From assembly GCA_964036275.1 (NCBI GenBank), contig OZ038434.1, positions 22,867,879 to 22,931,878 of the forward strand: a DNA stretch of 64,000 nucleotides, read 5' to 3'. This document shows positions 45,801 to 57,059 of this stretch, piece by piece. Position 1 is the stretch's first letter, and each line of letters opens with the position of its first letter. Under the pieces are notes generated by a model. It saw only the letters and a program-made list of their open reading frames with translations, was not told the origin of the DNA and made no database searches. The DNA is from Litoditis marina. Taxonomy: Eukaryota > Nematoda > Chromadorea > Rhabditida > Rhabditidae. The position numbers and the translations under genes are program-made.

Positions 45801-48800
45801 TTACTACTATCCAAAAATGATTAATTTGATGCGAATTCGTGACAATTCATGTAACTTTGACTAAAAATAGACCATATTGACAGATCAACCTCTCACACGT
45901 TCTTACTTTAAATGTCATGCAACTGCTCGATAATTGGAAGTATAACTGACCGAAAAGACCGCCAGCGGGTGCAGTAGATGTTGCAGTCGCACCTTGAGCA
46001 GGAGCAGTTCCGAACAGACCGGGAGCTGGAGCAGCTGGGGTCGTAGTTGCCGGAGTGCTGCCAAACAGACCGGCAGAGGGGGCGGCTGCTGGAAACGAGA
46101 TATTAGCCTCACATCAGAAAGGACCGGAAGATTTCCCCAAAAACATACGGGAATCGTGTTGATACGGTTCGTTTGGTGAACCGAAAAGTCAAATGGTACG
46201 GTTCGAGCAGCGCAAAACAAGACTTTGCTTAAAATTTTCATTAAACCTGATGAAAAGTGACTAATTTTCGAAAGGAAAGGAGTCACATTGTACCTGGAGT
46301 CCGTTTTTCCCTTCAAAAACTGAAACTACATCGTTTTGTATCAAAACAGGCAAATATTCCCGATATCGCTGAAAAGAGAGCCCTTTTTTCGATATACCTT
46401 GGTTTCTCGGACAAATTTATTGAAGATACCAAACAACCTACCAGTTGCTGCTGCAGCTGGTGCTCCTCCGAATAGTCCAGTCGTGGTGGGAGCCGGAGCA
46501 GTTGTGGCGGCTCCACCGAACAGGCCGGTCGAGGGCGTAGCAGTAGAGCTAGCGCCGAACAGAGGTACTACAAAAGACAACTATAGTTCTATATCAAAGA
46601 TAGAATAGTTCACTGAAAGTGTCACTAAAATGAACGTCCGCAATCATTGAAACCTAAATTTTTTATAGTGTACCGCGTTTCAAACCGTTTTCTCTAAAAT
46701 TCAGCGTTTCCAAAATAGATCAAAAATGAGCGAGGATTCTCCAATTACTTGGAACTTGGTTTAGGACAAAAGGTCTCACCTGAAGATGTAGCTGGAGCAC
46801 TTGTGGCACTTGTTGGGGCGGCAGTTGAAGAGCTGAAGAGGCCTGCAAACAGTTCATATTCATACACTAGTAAGGTTCGAGTCCGACTATTCGACAAAAG
46901 GGAGTTCGTTTTTAGCTTGAAACACTTAAAATTCTTGATTTTGGATCCAAAACAGTCAAATTTTCACCATTTTCTCGAAAATATAAAGTTTTTCTCCTCT
47001 GACTATTGACTATTTGGACAGCTTTAAGGCAGTATGTGTACATACACTAACGATGTTGTCCGAGTAGCCATGAAAACTCGAAAAACGAATTACTTTTTTT
47101 TCTTATACTGTGGAAATTCGTCGATTTTGATCAAAAAGTATTGCGTTTCATGTTTTTGGATAGGAAACCCGGTTACTTTCTGTAGAACAGTCGCACTTCA
47201 CTGTAGTATTTCCGTGCATGACCCCTAACTGGACGAACCTGCAGTTGTAGCTGGAGCGGTGGTACTCGCCCCGAGACTCAGACCCCCTGAAGGAGCAGCA
47301 GTAGAGGAGGCCCCGAATAGACCTGCAAACAACAATACTCAATGAACAACTGGTCTATCAATCAAAGAAAAGATGTACACCTAGTGAATGTTGTCCGAAT
47401 TGTCAGAAAAACTCGAAAGCGGGACTACCTTTTCGCCGCAAACGAGAAAATTCGTCTGTTTTTGATGAAAAGCAGCAATCGGCCTCCTTTCTGTCGAATA
47501 GTCGAACCTTATTGGTTTATGGTGTATGTATGGATGAACATTATTCGTATTCAAACACTTTTTTCATTTGCTTACAGAAAAATGTGTTATTCGAACCAGT
47601 TCAAAAAAAACAGGTTCATCTACAAAAGATGATCCGGCGCTCCGGCATAAAAGCTACAAAAAATACGCCAGTACAATTGTCTGATTCGAACTTGAATATT
47701 CACCAAACGGGCTTGCTATTACGAATATCGTGAAAATATGGCCATTTTTGATGCGAATTGCGTAATCGTGAGCTTTGACGACCCTAAAATAATCTTTAGT
47801 AGGACAGTCTCACCTCACTGGTGACTGGTATGTGCCATCATTATTGTGAGATGTAAATATAACTAACCGGCGCCGGTACTCGGTTGTGTGGTTGGTGCAG
47901 CTGCTCCACTACCAAACAGTCCCCCTCCCATTTGGGGGGCAGCAGTTGAGGCCCCAAACAGACTCCCTGGGGCGGTCGGGGTAGAAGAGGCACCTGAAAT
48001 CAGAAGGTTCAACAGCGTGTGACTATTCTACAAAAAAAGAGACAGTTTTTCGATGCAATCACGTACAACTCCTTCATTTCAAATTAAAAATGGGCAAATT
48101 CTCCCGATATGACCTAAAGTAGTCGATTCTTCGAATGTAGGTAGCTACTCGGACGATAATACTGGTGCTCGCATACCGGTAAGGACTTCTGTTAAACGCA
48201 TCTTTTTTGAACAAAGTTTTTCAATTGGCAGTTTCAGACGGAATACGAGTCTGGATTGGAGAAAAGTCACACTCTACTGGTATGTAACTCGACCACTTTA
48301 TTTTCACACAAGTATTCTACGGTACCCAAAAAATCTGTAGTATATTTATTCCGAACCAACTAACCAAAAAGTGAGGCAGTTGGGGCGGTGGTGGTGCTGG
48401 AACCGAACAATCCCCCACCAGTTGAACTCGCAGCCGGAGTGGAACCTATAGAAAAGACAACTAATGCTACAACTAAACGAAATGAAGGGAAAACGCGGTA
48501 TTAACTTCAAATATCCGGAAAAAGCTGCAAGACCCATGTTTCCATCCTGTTGGAATTGTATTGATTGTGCATTGTTTATCGATTCAAAGAAACTAACATT
48601 ATTACTATTAAGACTGACCAGTGGTTGCCGTCGAAGTTCCTCCAGCTCCGAACAGACCTGCTGCTGCCCCCGCAGTCGACCCTCCACCGAACAGACCGCC
48701 CGTAGAGGCCGGGGCTGCTGTGGAAGCACCAGTTGAGCCGAATAACCCAGTTGACGGTGCAGCTGTGGCTGAAATACGAAAGATAATCAATCCAAAACAC

Positions 48801-49914
48801 ACACATTATAGAAAAATGAGCCCCTTTATTGTTTGAATATTCGAGTTTTCGAGATTTTACGTATGAATGAGCAGTTTATTATTACATTATCTGAAATCAA
48901 ATCCGTTGTTTTGCGACATGTTTACTAAATATAGTAATTGTGCAGATTGAGAAATGTAAAGTTAACTTCTATGCCGATCTGAAGCTTCACAACCAATATA
49001 TGTCTATGGATCTATCAAATGATAGTTTTGCGTGTTGCGTCAAATCAACTGCACTAAACTGGGAATAACTGGTTGAAAATCATTATCAAACGTAAACCTA
49101 TATCCAACGCCTAAGCCAAAGTTATCTACACATAATCCGGAGGAACCTAATTACATCTACTAATAATGTTAGAGAGAAACTAACTGGCTGCTGGTTTTGT
49201 CCCGAATAGAGTTGGAGCTGCCGAGGCTCCCCCTCCGAACAATCCAGTTGAGGGGGCTGATGAGGTGACGGGAGCCCCGAAGGAGAACGAGGTAGGAGCT
49301 GCAGCAGCTTTACCTCCTCCGAACAGAGAACCTGCAAAACGATAAAAGGTGTTCGACGAATTAACGGATGTATTTCAAGTCGTAAAATGTTCTGCACAAG
49401 AAAACTCACCCTAGGGAAAAGGAAAAGCTTTATTACAGTTAGGTATTTGAGGTTGCAAGAAGTTTTCAGAGTTGTTTAGATTAGGTGCATCTTTAAGGAT
49501 TCATTATTAAGACATTTTCAATACTCTGAACTGAATGCTTGATACAAATCGAAAACAGCAAAACTTGATAAGAAAAAACGTGTAGTCGAGATCTCTCAAC
49601 GCGAAAACTGGACAAATTTTGTGCTATACTTACTGACATTGTGGTAAAATTTGGCGAAGGCTGGGCCAAATATGATAGTTCTCTAAGTTCGACCATAATC
49701 TTCCCTTCATGAATAATAGGTACCAATTGTGTAACAAACATTTGAACTTTACCAAAAAAATAATATACAACTAACCAGTAGTAGCAGGTTGGGTGGTGGC
49801 GGCGGGAGCTCCGAATGAGAAAGTGGCTGGGGCTGCGGTACTAGAAGCAGTACTGGAAGCACCTCCAAACAGAGGCTTCGCGCCGAAAGATGAACCTCCA
49901 CTTCCACCAAACAT
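41022..49914 (-). CDS. nup62: Nup62, central-channel FG nucleoporin (complete, 19 exons)
   Basis: Nup62 (yeast Nsp1) lines the nuclear pore channel and forms a coiled-coil trimer with Nup54 and Nup58. Exons 5' to 3': 49914-49776, 49331-49185, 48768-48619, 48445-48365, 47993-47868, 47322-47239, 46842-46780, 46567-46442, 46088-45951, 45507-45154, 44893-44795, 44444-44399, 44114-43982, 43660-43553, 43074-42984, 42798-42675, 42227-42155, 41540-41417, 41082..41022 (acceptor at 41077). All phases fit: 754 codons, 753 aa. Residues 1-562 are Ala/Thr/Pro/Ser-rich with about 30 LFG motifs, mostly GLFG, and only two FSFG. Residues about 563-753 are the Nsp1/Nup62 C-domain (TAQEKLFLNQALEVNAYDR; LLITVDAQVKEADDDINEI; LDNLLWVDQKS). 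Exon 17 uses a GC donor (CAG|GCGAGT). The start ATG follows TTTCCAGTACTCG, so a 5' UTR intron or trans-splice site precedes it. Confidence 0.94.
41589..41662. repeat. TTGTAGTTTGATC hairpin element in a nup62 intron
   Basis: TTGTAGTTTGATC faces GAGATCAAACTGCAA; 74 bp, with CTGTGT before the left arm. A GA/CT run (41682-41700) follows. Confidence 0.7.
42420..42630. repeat. Dispersed repeat, second copy of 5960-6150
   Basis: See 5960-6150. This copy lies in the nup62 intron between exons 16 and 17 and is bordered by direct repeats AAGGCCATC(G/C)CAAAT at about 42400 and 42632, which could mark insertion or be part of the element. Confidence 0.55.
46861..47037. mobile_element. CATACACCAG-family MITE in a nup62 intron
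   Basis: It begins CATACACTAGTAAGGTTCGA with GTCCGACTATTCG, and ends GACTATTTGGACAGC then GGCAGTATGTG: imperfect inverted repeats of about 30 bp, 177 bp in all. A second diverged element (CATACACTAACGATGTTGTC) starts four bases later at 47041, so two copies lie side by side in one intron. Confidence 0.6.
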
Positions 49915-49920
49915 CGAGTA

Positions 49921-51499
49921 CTGGAAACGGTGATAGGTTATATTTCAGTTTTCTTCGTTACATTGAACAGGTATTATTAGGGAATGAAGCAATAAACCCA
50001 TGTTGGAAACAATGAATATCGAAGAAGGTAATATTTCAGTTTACTCCGTCACATAGTAGACGTATCAATCAAAAACTGAAGGAAACCGCATGATATTTAT
50101 GTACATACATATGTATTGCAAAGCACTGAAGAATTAAAGGCTGGTTAGAATTCGAAAACCACTAATTATCGACGACTGAAAACGGTCATATAATGTCTTC
50201 ATGTAATCAATGATTTCAAAAGATTGTCATGCAAAACTAAACATCGGAAAAACCGCATGACATGTATTGTGTGTATTGCAAAGCACTTTTCGTGCTTTTA
50301 TTCGTAGAATTGTATTGAATAAGAAGTGAAGGAAGACGTCACTGAATTATGTAAAAAAAACCTATATTAATTGGTGTCCTAGAAACTATGCAACAAAGAA
50401 AATAAAACAATTAAAAAATTTGAAAGATCGCCGTTTTTCATTTTTTCATAACGCGCGTGCGGACTGTAAACAGCGTGCAGTTACATTCAATACGTTTGAA
50501 CGCATTTCGGAAAAGTATGAATTTTCGAACATGATAAAAATTCATTAATTTGATACTGATCAATAAATGAGGATGCTTGTCATTTCAAATACGTTCGATC
50601 CTTATGTTTTACGTTTCCAAACGTTTGTCGAATTACTACCGAACGTCAAACTTTGTAATCACGTACTGTAAACATCATGCTCTTCAAACGGGATCGCTGG
50701 ATTGGGCACGTAGGAATTAATAAGGCACCAGAGTAGTAGATAGTCTCTAGAGTATCGCCACAAACGACGAGTGATAAAGAATATAAGATGGAACTTATCT
50801 CCATTTTCTCATCTATTTTGAGTGTTAAATGACATGTGCTCTAAAAATCTATAGCAACCGGAAATACTAGCCCGTTTCAGTCCATTTTCTCCTGTTCAAG
50901 ATACTTTACAATCTGCAAGATCGGAGTTCATTAACGTCAGATGTTTTCAAGACTTTGTGGCGTTTTTTGGTGTTTCATGCCAAATTCCTGGTGCATTCTA
51001 CATTCGCTTTTCCCAAAGCAGGCTTTCACGATGTATGTTGCTTTCTCGCGCTGTGTTTGTAGTTTGATCCCATTACTTGTCGGTCAAAGTGCAAATTATC
51101 AAGTTCAAACTACAACTCAGCCATGGTTATTTCCGAAACTCCAATTTCTTCGATGAAATCTTATTGTTTTCACCTTTCTCTGAACTAGCGAAACAGCAAA
51201 GTAAACAGCGAGAAAATAGTGTAACAATCAATGACATCCCTCGCTTTCTATGAGGCATGATAATCTCTCTTTATTTTCATTTTGCATTTACTTGTTATTT
51301 ATAAGTATTAAAAATGTTTTAGTTGTAATTTGAACTGCATGCACGACATGTTTTTCGACTGAAATTTCACCTGATCGAACTACAAACACAGCGGTTCAGA
51401 GCCAGTGGTACAGTATCAACCTTATACAGTTTGTAATTCCGATGTTTGTGGTTTTTTCATAGATTTTGACAGAGTTTTCCGTTTTCCATACATTTTCGA
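49921..51499. other. Divergent intergenic region between nup62 and the F-box gene
   Basis: nup62 (minus) and the F-box gene (plus) point away from each other here, so both promoters lie in this 1.6 kb. It contains a direct repeat (ACCGCATGA...TGTATTGCAAAGCACT at about 50088 and 50255) and hairpin elements at 51057-51115 and near 51360-51392. No TATA box stands out. Confidence 0.5.
51057..51115. repeat. TTGTAGTTTGATC hairpin element
   Basis: TTGTAGTTTGATC faces AGTTCAAACTACAA within 59 bp, preceded by GCTGTGT. An isolated right-arm-like ATCGAACTACAAACACAGCG is at about 51374-51393, in the opposite orientation. Confidence 0.7.
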
Positions 51500-54400
51500 A
51501 TGGAAGACCAATGGTCCATTCTTCCAACTACCGTTCTTCAACAAATTTTCGCCCAACTTCCATTGAAAAATAAAGGAAGGTGCTCCCAGGTGAATCGAGT
51601 TTTTTTCTAGAACATGTTAGCAGGAATCATAGAAAAGCATGAAAAATAAAACGTAGAGAGACTATAAAATACTTATGGGTAGTCACTGAGAGAAGAGCCT
51701 ACAACCTACAGTATTGCTTTGTTTCACCTGAATGCAATCAGAGCGGGTGAAAGTTCTGGTATTAGTTTCCCAGTAATTCAAGTGATGTTCAGAAGTATTG
51801 TGATGAAATTATAGTTTGAACTAGAATTTTTTTTGATAGAACAATCGTTTTAAACCCCAGGTCCGTTTTATTTATTTTAAACTCCAGGAATTAGTTGGCC
51901 GTTTTCTAGTGAGGACGCGGCTGTTTCGATAACTACACCTCATTTGTAGTTTGCTCTATCGATTCTCTTGATCTACAGATTTGCTGGCATTGGTATGACG
52001 TTTTCAACACCGACGGGGTTTGGCGCGAGTTTACGTTCCGGGATTACGTTATGGTTCGAAGGAGGTTCACTCAGCACTCTGGCTGGCAATATCAACTGGA
52101 TCATATGAGGATAAGGTGGGAAAGAAGGTAGAGCAAAGATTAAGAGCGAGAGAGCATGGAGATCAGCGAGACCAGAGACAGCCTGGGACAGTCTTCGTCT
52201 CTCTGACCTGCACACTCTCTCGCTCACTGCCTATACCACATACCGTAATTCAGAGCAGCGAAATAGCAAGTGTTTGAAGAGACGCAGGCATAGGGTTTGC
52301 TCTCTGAAAAGGTTGTATGTTATTCTTTGCCACTGTTGTTGTAGTTTGATTGCTTTGTATCTCGGTCGAAATAGAGTATGTACAACATATGTCGAGATCA
52401 AACTAAAACAAAGATTCGGTCCCTCGTTCTTCGATAACCTGCCCTTATCTGTTCTTCGTCAAAAGGTTTGAAGTCAGTGAAACCTAGTGTGTATTCATTC
52501 ATCGGTTTTGCAGACAATTCGTGCCCATGATGATCAAGAAATGGAGAATTCTGAATATCGAACCAGTTACAAATCTATTCAATCTGTACGAGTTCATACA
52601 GAAAATCACCAATTTCACTGAATACTATGAAAAGTGAGTTGTGGCATAGTCATTTCCATTCGTATATCCGTCGCCAACGGTATGGCGGAAGAACACTGTA
52701 TATCTCACATTCTGCTGTGTACGGAGACATGTATTCGATTTCAGAACTGATTATGTATTCGCGTGGTGCACTGGTCGGCTCCCACCTAGCAATCTTTTGC
52801 TCACAGGTTCTATTCCCGAGTGAGACCAAAACTTATATATTTTGCATCTTGCATCCCCTATACATGGATTTATGCGATACTTTTACATTGTCATTTTCCA
52901 CGTAATAATAGTATCCACTACTACCTAGAATGCGATGTATGTCCAATGTTGTTAGATGAACTAGGTTTTTCAGAAACTTTGAAGACAACGCCTTGTGTTT
53001 GGTGCGACGGTTCACCTTTCGTTGGAAACTTCTCGTACAGGACCAGACGGGCGCTGGAGAGCTGGAGGAGAAGGTACAACTCTTAGGAATCTCAGTTAGA
53101 TGGTGGGAAATGTTGTTTAGGGCACTCTAACTGAATCGTTCGGGTTCCAATTTTGTTTCAGGTTTACGAATGTAAAGATCGCACCACAGTTTTTGTAAGA
53201 TTTTATCAAGAAGGTGTTATTTTCATAGGAAGACAGAATGAAGTTCCAAGGCTCGGAAACTTTTCTAAAAAATGGTCAGAAAACGTTAAGATCTCTCAAT
53301 AGTACGCGTTTGTAGTTTGAACTCGTTACTTTTAGGTCGAATAATCGTAACTTTTGTGGAGTGTATCGAGTTCAAACTACAATTGAGCTGTGGTACTTTC
53401 ATATACAGATTTGACTTTTCCAGGATGTCGGAACGGGCGGCGAAATACTACGGTGTCTCCGGGTTCTGCTGTCGCATCTTCACGGGCTGAAAGAGTTGGA
53501 GATTCATGATCTACAACTGAACAACATCGATGCGCAAGTACTTTTACAGGAGGTATAGTCCTTTCCAAGAACGTGGACTCCTACAGTAAGAATAGAAAAA
53601 TTGGCACTTTAGTAGGGTCCGCTCTCTCCCCACAATGAATATAGTCTATATAAATGGCTGTTGCGTGGAGTATGGTGCCCTATCCCGCTGTGTTTGTAGT
53701 TTGATCCCCTTCGAAATACATGATTGAAGGGTTATTTCGAGATCAAACTACAATAAATTTATCTGAAGGAGACTGTAGTCACAGTAAAAAGAAAAGGGTG
53801 AAGTTAACTGATCACTTTCAATTCCCCTTGACGTCTTGAGAGAATTGGACTCCCCCCATTCCCAAGTTTCTTCCACAATTTAGAGAAAATCACCTTTTTA
53901 ATTTTTATAAACCTTTTCCTTCTAGGTTTTGGACAAGTTCCAACTGCAACTTCACCGTCTCTCCCTGTTGAATCTGACGTTGTATCCGAATTCCTTTCTC
54001 CACCTGGGTCTCTTCTTGAATCTGCACTCTCTCGTCGTCTCTCCCCAGATGATTTCCGATGACGTCATCGAATTGATTGCTGCCATTCCCAAATTGACGG
54101 TTTTCAAAATAGTCCAGGTATAGTCTTTTATCCCTATTGAGACTTGACTTGAGCCAATACGATGTATTTACCTGATACCTCTGTGTTTGTAGTTTGGTTC
54201 CGTTAAACGTGATTTTTGGCGTCTTCCGAGATCACACTACAGCGAAAGACGTATGTGTTTTTTCTGATGATAAAGACGTTTTCTATTTCTGTGTTTTCCA
54301 GGACGAAAAGTGTTCGGATGCCTTGGCGTGTAGCTCAGCTGCCTGGAGATCCTTCAAAGAAATCAATAGATCACAAACACGAATCTATCTTATCATGAAA

Positions 54401-56436
54401 GGTATTCAGTACATCAACCTAATTAGGGAGTGTCAAATCTGTGAATTACTGTCTCTCGCCCAAATCGAACCTGCGAGCAAAATATTCGTAGCTGTGTGCT
54501 AACCCCTGCACTACGAGAGTACATAGTCGACCAGTTTTCGAGTCGAAGAGAAGTAACCGTACACAGAAAAAATGGAGATATACAGTACTCTTTCGCTATT
54601 CTTCTGGCGAGGACTATAAATTGGGAGTGACCTAATCATAGTTGTAGTTTGATCTCCGTATTGGCCGTCTCACGAATGTCGACCGAAAATGAGACCGCTT
54701 CGAACTTAAATGGATAAACTTCATGTGAAATGAGAATAAAAATAATTATTACTTTAAAATTGCAGGGAAACCGAAAACGAGTCTCCTCATCCAACCTAGT
54801 GCACCGGTTCATGGGATAATATTCGAGAGAAGCTGCTCACAACTGACAATTGAGACAGCACAACAGGTTCGGTTTTCCAATATAGTATGATGGATACAGC
54901 AAATATTACCTTCACACTAGAAGATTTTTTTCATCCTTCTATTCTACCAACTTTGACAGAATGACAGCTTGTACTATAGTTCCCACTGAGAAGTTGATAG
55001 CCTGCGTTTCAAACTAGTTATTTATCGAGTTGGAGTTTTCAAAAAGTTTGAAAGTTCTATGAGTGGTTGGCCATCTTTGTTGTGAAACTTTAACGGAAAT
55101 GAAAAATTACTCCGAAATTTTATTGGCACGCTGCCAACGTTTCAGTTGGAATGAAAAGAAGCATAACAACGATACAAACAAAAAGGTCGATGGTTATTTC
55201 CAGATTTGTGACAACTACTCCACTACTCTGAACAGATTCGTACAACTCGGTTTGGAGAGGATGAAAAGGTCTAACTTCGGTCATTTACGCATAGACCGGG
55301 CGGCCGTGGAAATTGCTATTCGGTATGGTTTTCATCTAAAAAGTACACTAGAAGGGGATAAAAGAGTCTCATTGTGCACTCAATGGTTCTGGTCATTCCA
55401 GAATTGACAGCGTGTCAATGAACATTCCAGGCTAGTTCTCACCACTTGGGGTTTTCAAAAAACTGCAAATCTCTGTAGCGGTTGTTAAGTTCCACGATAG
55501 CAAGCAAATGAAACGTCAGACCGTCTTTCGATTCTGGGCAGCATGCCAGTGGGTCTCAATGGGAATGCAACGGACTATGTCACCTTTGCTCTCTGAATAC
55601 CCATGTGACGATTTACGTGACTTTAACCAGCACTATTGACAACTTTCAGGGTTGTTTGAGAGTTCTTCTGTGTTTTTGGACGACATATTGTTTTTCAGAT
55701 GTCCGAACCTGGCTCTCATGTGTGTCAGAGAACGAATTTCCAACGGAACTGCCCTGCTTTTGGCCAGTTTCGCCAATCAACACCAATTCCGTCTCCATCT
55801 GAGGAGAAATGCAATGTTGAAGAGGGTTCGTACCCAAGTTTGACGGAAGCACACCCTAATTTCTGCTGTGCTTCAGTCCTATGACGCGATCATACTCATA
55901 TGTGCAAATTTGTTCGTTTTCTGTGAACTTCTGGATAACTCAATTTAATCAAGGCTACAATTACATTGGTGTACTTCTTTTCATAATCAAACGCAGTCTT
56001 ACATACAATGGAATTAAGTACCAGTGTCCCAATATTTACAAAACTCACTTGAAAGAAACCAAAAGAAACCAACCAGCTTAACCTGGTCCCGTGGCAAAGT
56101 TCAAGTTTGAAGATGACGCCAGTAATTTAGTAAGATAGTCAGTAAAATCAGTAGGGAAACTGGAAACCAGTATTATGTGCAAAGATTGAGAAACCAGAAC
56201 TATGTTTCCGTTACAGTACCCTGCAAAATCATTTTCCTGTTCAGGTATGCTGGTCCCGTGGCGAAGTTCAGTGTCTGGGTTACGGTATCAACTTCGATTG
56301 GCTGAGAAGGTCGTCGAAGGACTATGACGTCACACTGGGGGAGATTCAGAAGTTGACCGAATCCCCGGTCACCGTAATGACTGACAAGAGATATAAAGAT
56401 TCTTTCCTCTACCACATGTTTAGTTGGTGCACGTGA
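51500..56436 (+). CDS. F-box protein, FBXO33/FBXO39-like (complete, 12 exons)
   Basis: F-box proteins link substrates to SKP1-CUL1 ubiquitin ligases. Exons: 51500-51589, 51979-52115, 52514-52633, 52974-53073, 53162-53194, 53424-53552, 53926-54117, 54302-54401, 54766-54866, 55204-55268, 55699-55825, 56245-56436; phases agree, 461 aa (FBXO39 is about 440). The F-box is split by intron 1: WSILPTTVLQQIFAQLPLKN, then RCSQICWHWYDVFNTDGVWR. The rest is leucine-rich (LRVLLSHLHGLKELEIHDLQ; LIAAIPKLTVFKIVQ), then NLALMCVRERISNGTALLLA and HLRRNAMLKRVCW, which recall the conserved C-terminal part of FBXO33/39. A small alternative exon (about 53229-53274) would break the frame and is left out. AATAAA follows at 56768. 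Hairpin elements sit in introns 2, 5, 6 and 7. The subfamily is my judgement from memory. Confidence 0.85.
52146..52223. repeat. GCGAGAGAGC hairpin-type repeat in F-box gene intron 2
   Basis: The ends GCGAGAGAGC and CTCTCTCGC form an inverted repeat around a body with CAGAGACAGCCTGGGACAGT and CGTCTCTCTGACCTGCA. 78 bp. Best preserved member of the family also seen at 17368, 33281 and 35101. Confidence 0.7.
52339..52408. repeat. TTGTAGTTTGAT hairpin element in F-box gene intron 2
   Basis: The left arm TTGTAGTTTGAT faces GAGATCAAACTAAAA, with GGTCGAAAT in the middle as in other copies. Confidence 0.65.
53310..53382. repeat. TTGTAGTTTGAACTCG hairpin element in F-box gene intron 5
   Basis: TTGTAGTTTGAACTCG and CGAGTTCAAACTACAA are a perfect 16-bp inverted repeat around a 41-base body containing GGTCGAAT. 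Confidence 0.8.
53694..53753. repeat. TTGTAGTTTGATC hairpin element in F-box gene intron 6
   Basis: TTGTAGTTTGATC and GATCAAACTACAA are a perfect 13-bp inverted repeat; 60 bp in total, preceded by GCTGTGT. Confidence 0.8.
54187..54241. repeat. TTGTAGTTTGGTTC hairpin element in F-box gene intron 7
   Basis: TTGTAGTTTGGTTC faces GAGATCACACTACA, slightly decayed. Another left arm (TTGTAGTTTGATC) is at about 54643 in intron 8 without a clear partner. Confidence 0.6.
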
Positions 56437-56767
56437 AACACGTACACAGCAGATAAATCACAGTATACTTCATGACTACGTGGACTCCTACAGTGAGTAG
56501 ACCCACCTTGAACAAGCTTTTCTAATAAAAACAACGGTTTTACTTTCTGAAAAAGTTGTTCAATGACAAAATATTTTATTGAAATCGAATGGATATTGAA
56601 GTTTTGTGGAAGCAAAAGAAAATGTTGCAATACTGAATGAACGTTAGAATCTGAGTTGTCTGTAAATGTAGGCACCGTAAAAGCCATACATTGACAGAAA
56701 CATTGAACTGCGAGACTAATGTGACTAGTGTTTTTATACTCCATTTTATCCAAATGTAGACCACCGA

Positions 56768-56773
56768 AATAAA
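56768..56773 (+). terminator. Polyadenylation signal of the F-box gene
   Basis: AATAAA 332 bases after the stop codon, before a low-complexity C-run at about 56900. No closer canonical hexamer was seen. Confidence 0.45.
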
Positions 56774-57059
56774 ACAATTGCATCAGGGATATTTTGCGTT
56801 TGCGTGTTGCAGATAAAGTGACAATATATCTATATATCCCCTCTTATTCCTAAATCTTTTTGAAGTACACTCTTTCCCAGTCTCTTTCTCTCTATGTTCC
56901 CCCCCCCCCCCCCTTTTTCTCTTCCTGTCTCTTTCCCCATTATTTCCTAGCCAATATTCCAATCGATGACCCCTTCTGTTTTCGCGACCCTGCTTGCGCC
57001 ATCGTGGGGGTCAAGCTCCGCCCACTCTTGACCCTCCCCTAATGGTCCCCACAGCAGTC

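Noticed and set aside
44731..48836. Plus-strand Ala/Pro-rich ORFs opposite nup62
   Set aside because: They are antisense translations of the GLFG exons and end with them.
52740..52830. tRNA-like sequence with GGTTCTATTCC box in an F-box gene intron
   Set aside because: A weak A-box and no acceptor pairing; too little for a call.
53229..53274. Extra F-box gene exon (EDRMKFQGSETFLKN)
   Set aside because: Acceptor and donor are present but its 46 bases would shift the next exon out of frame.
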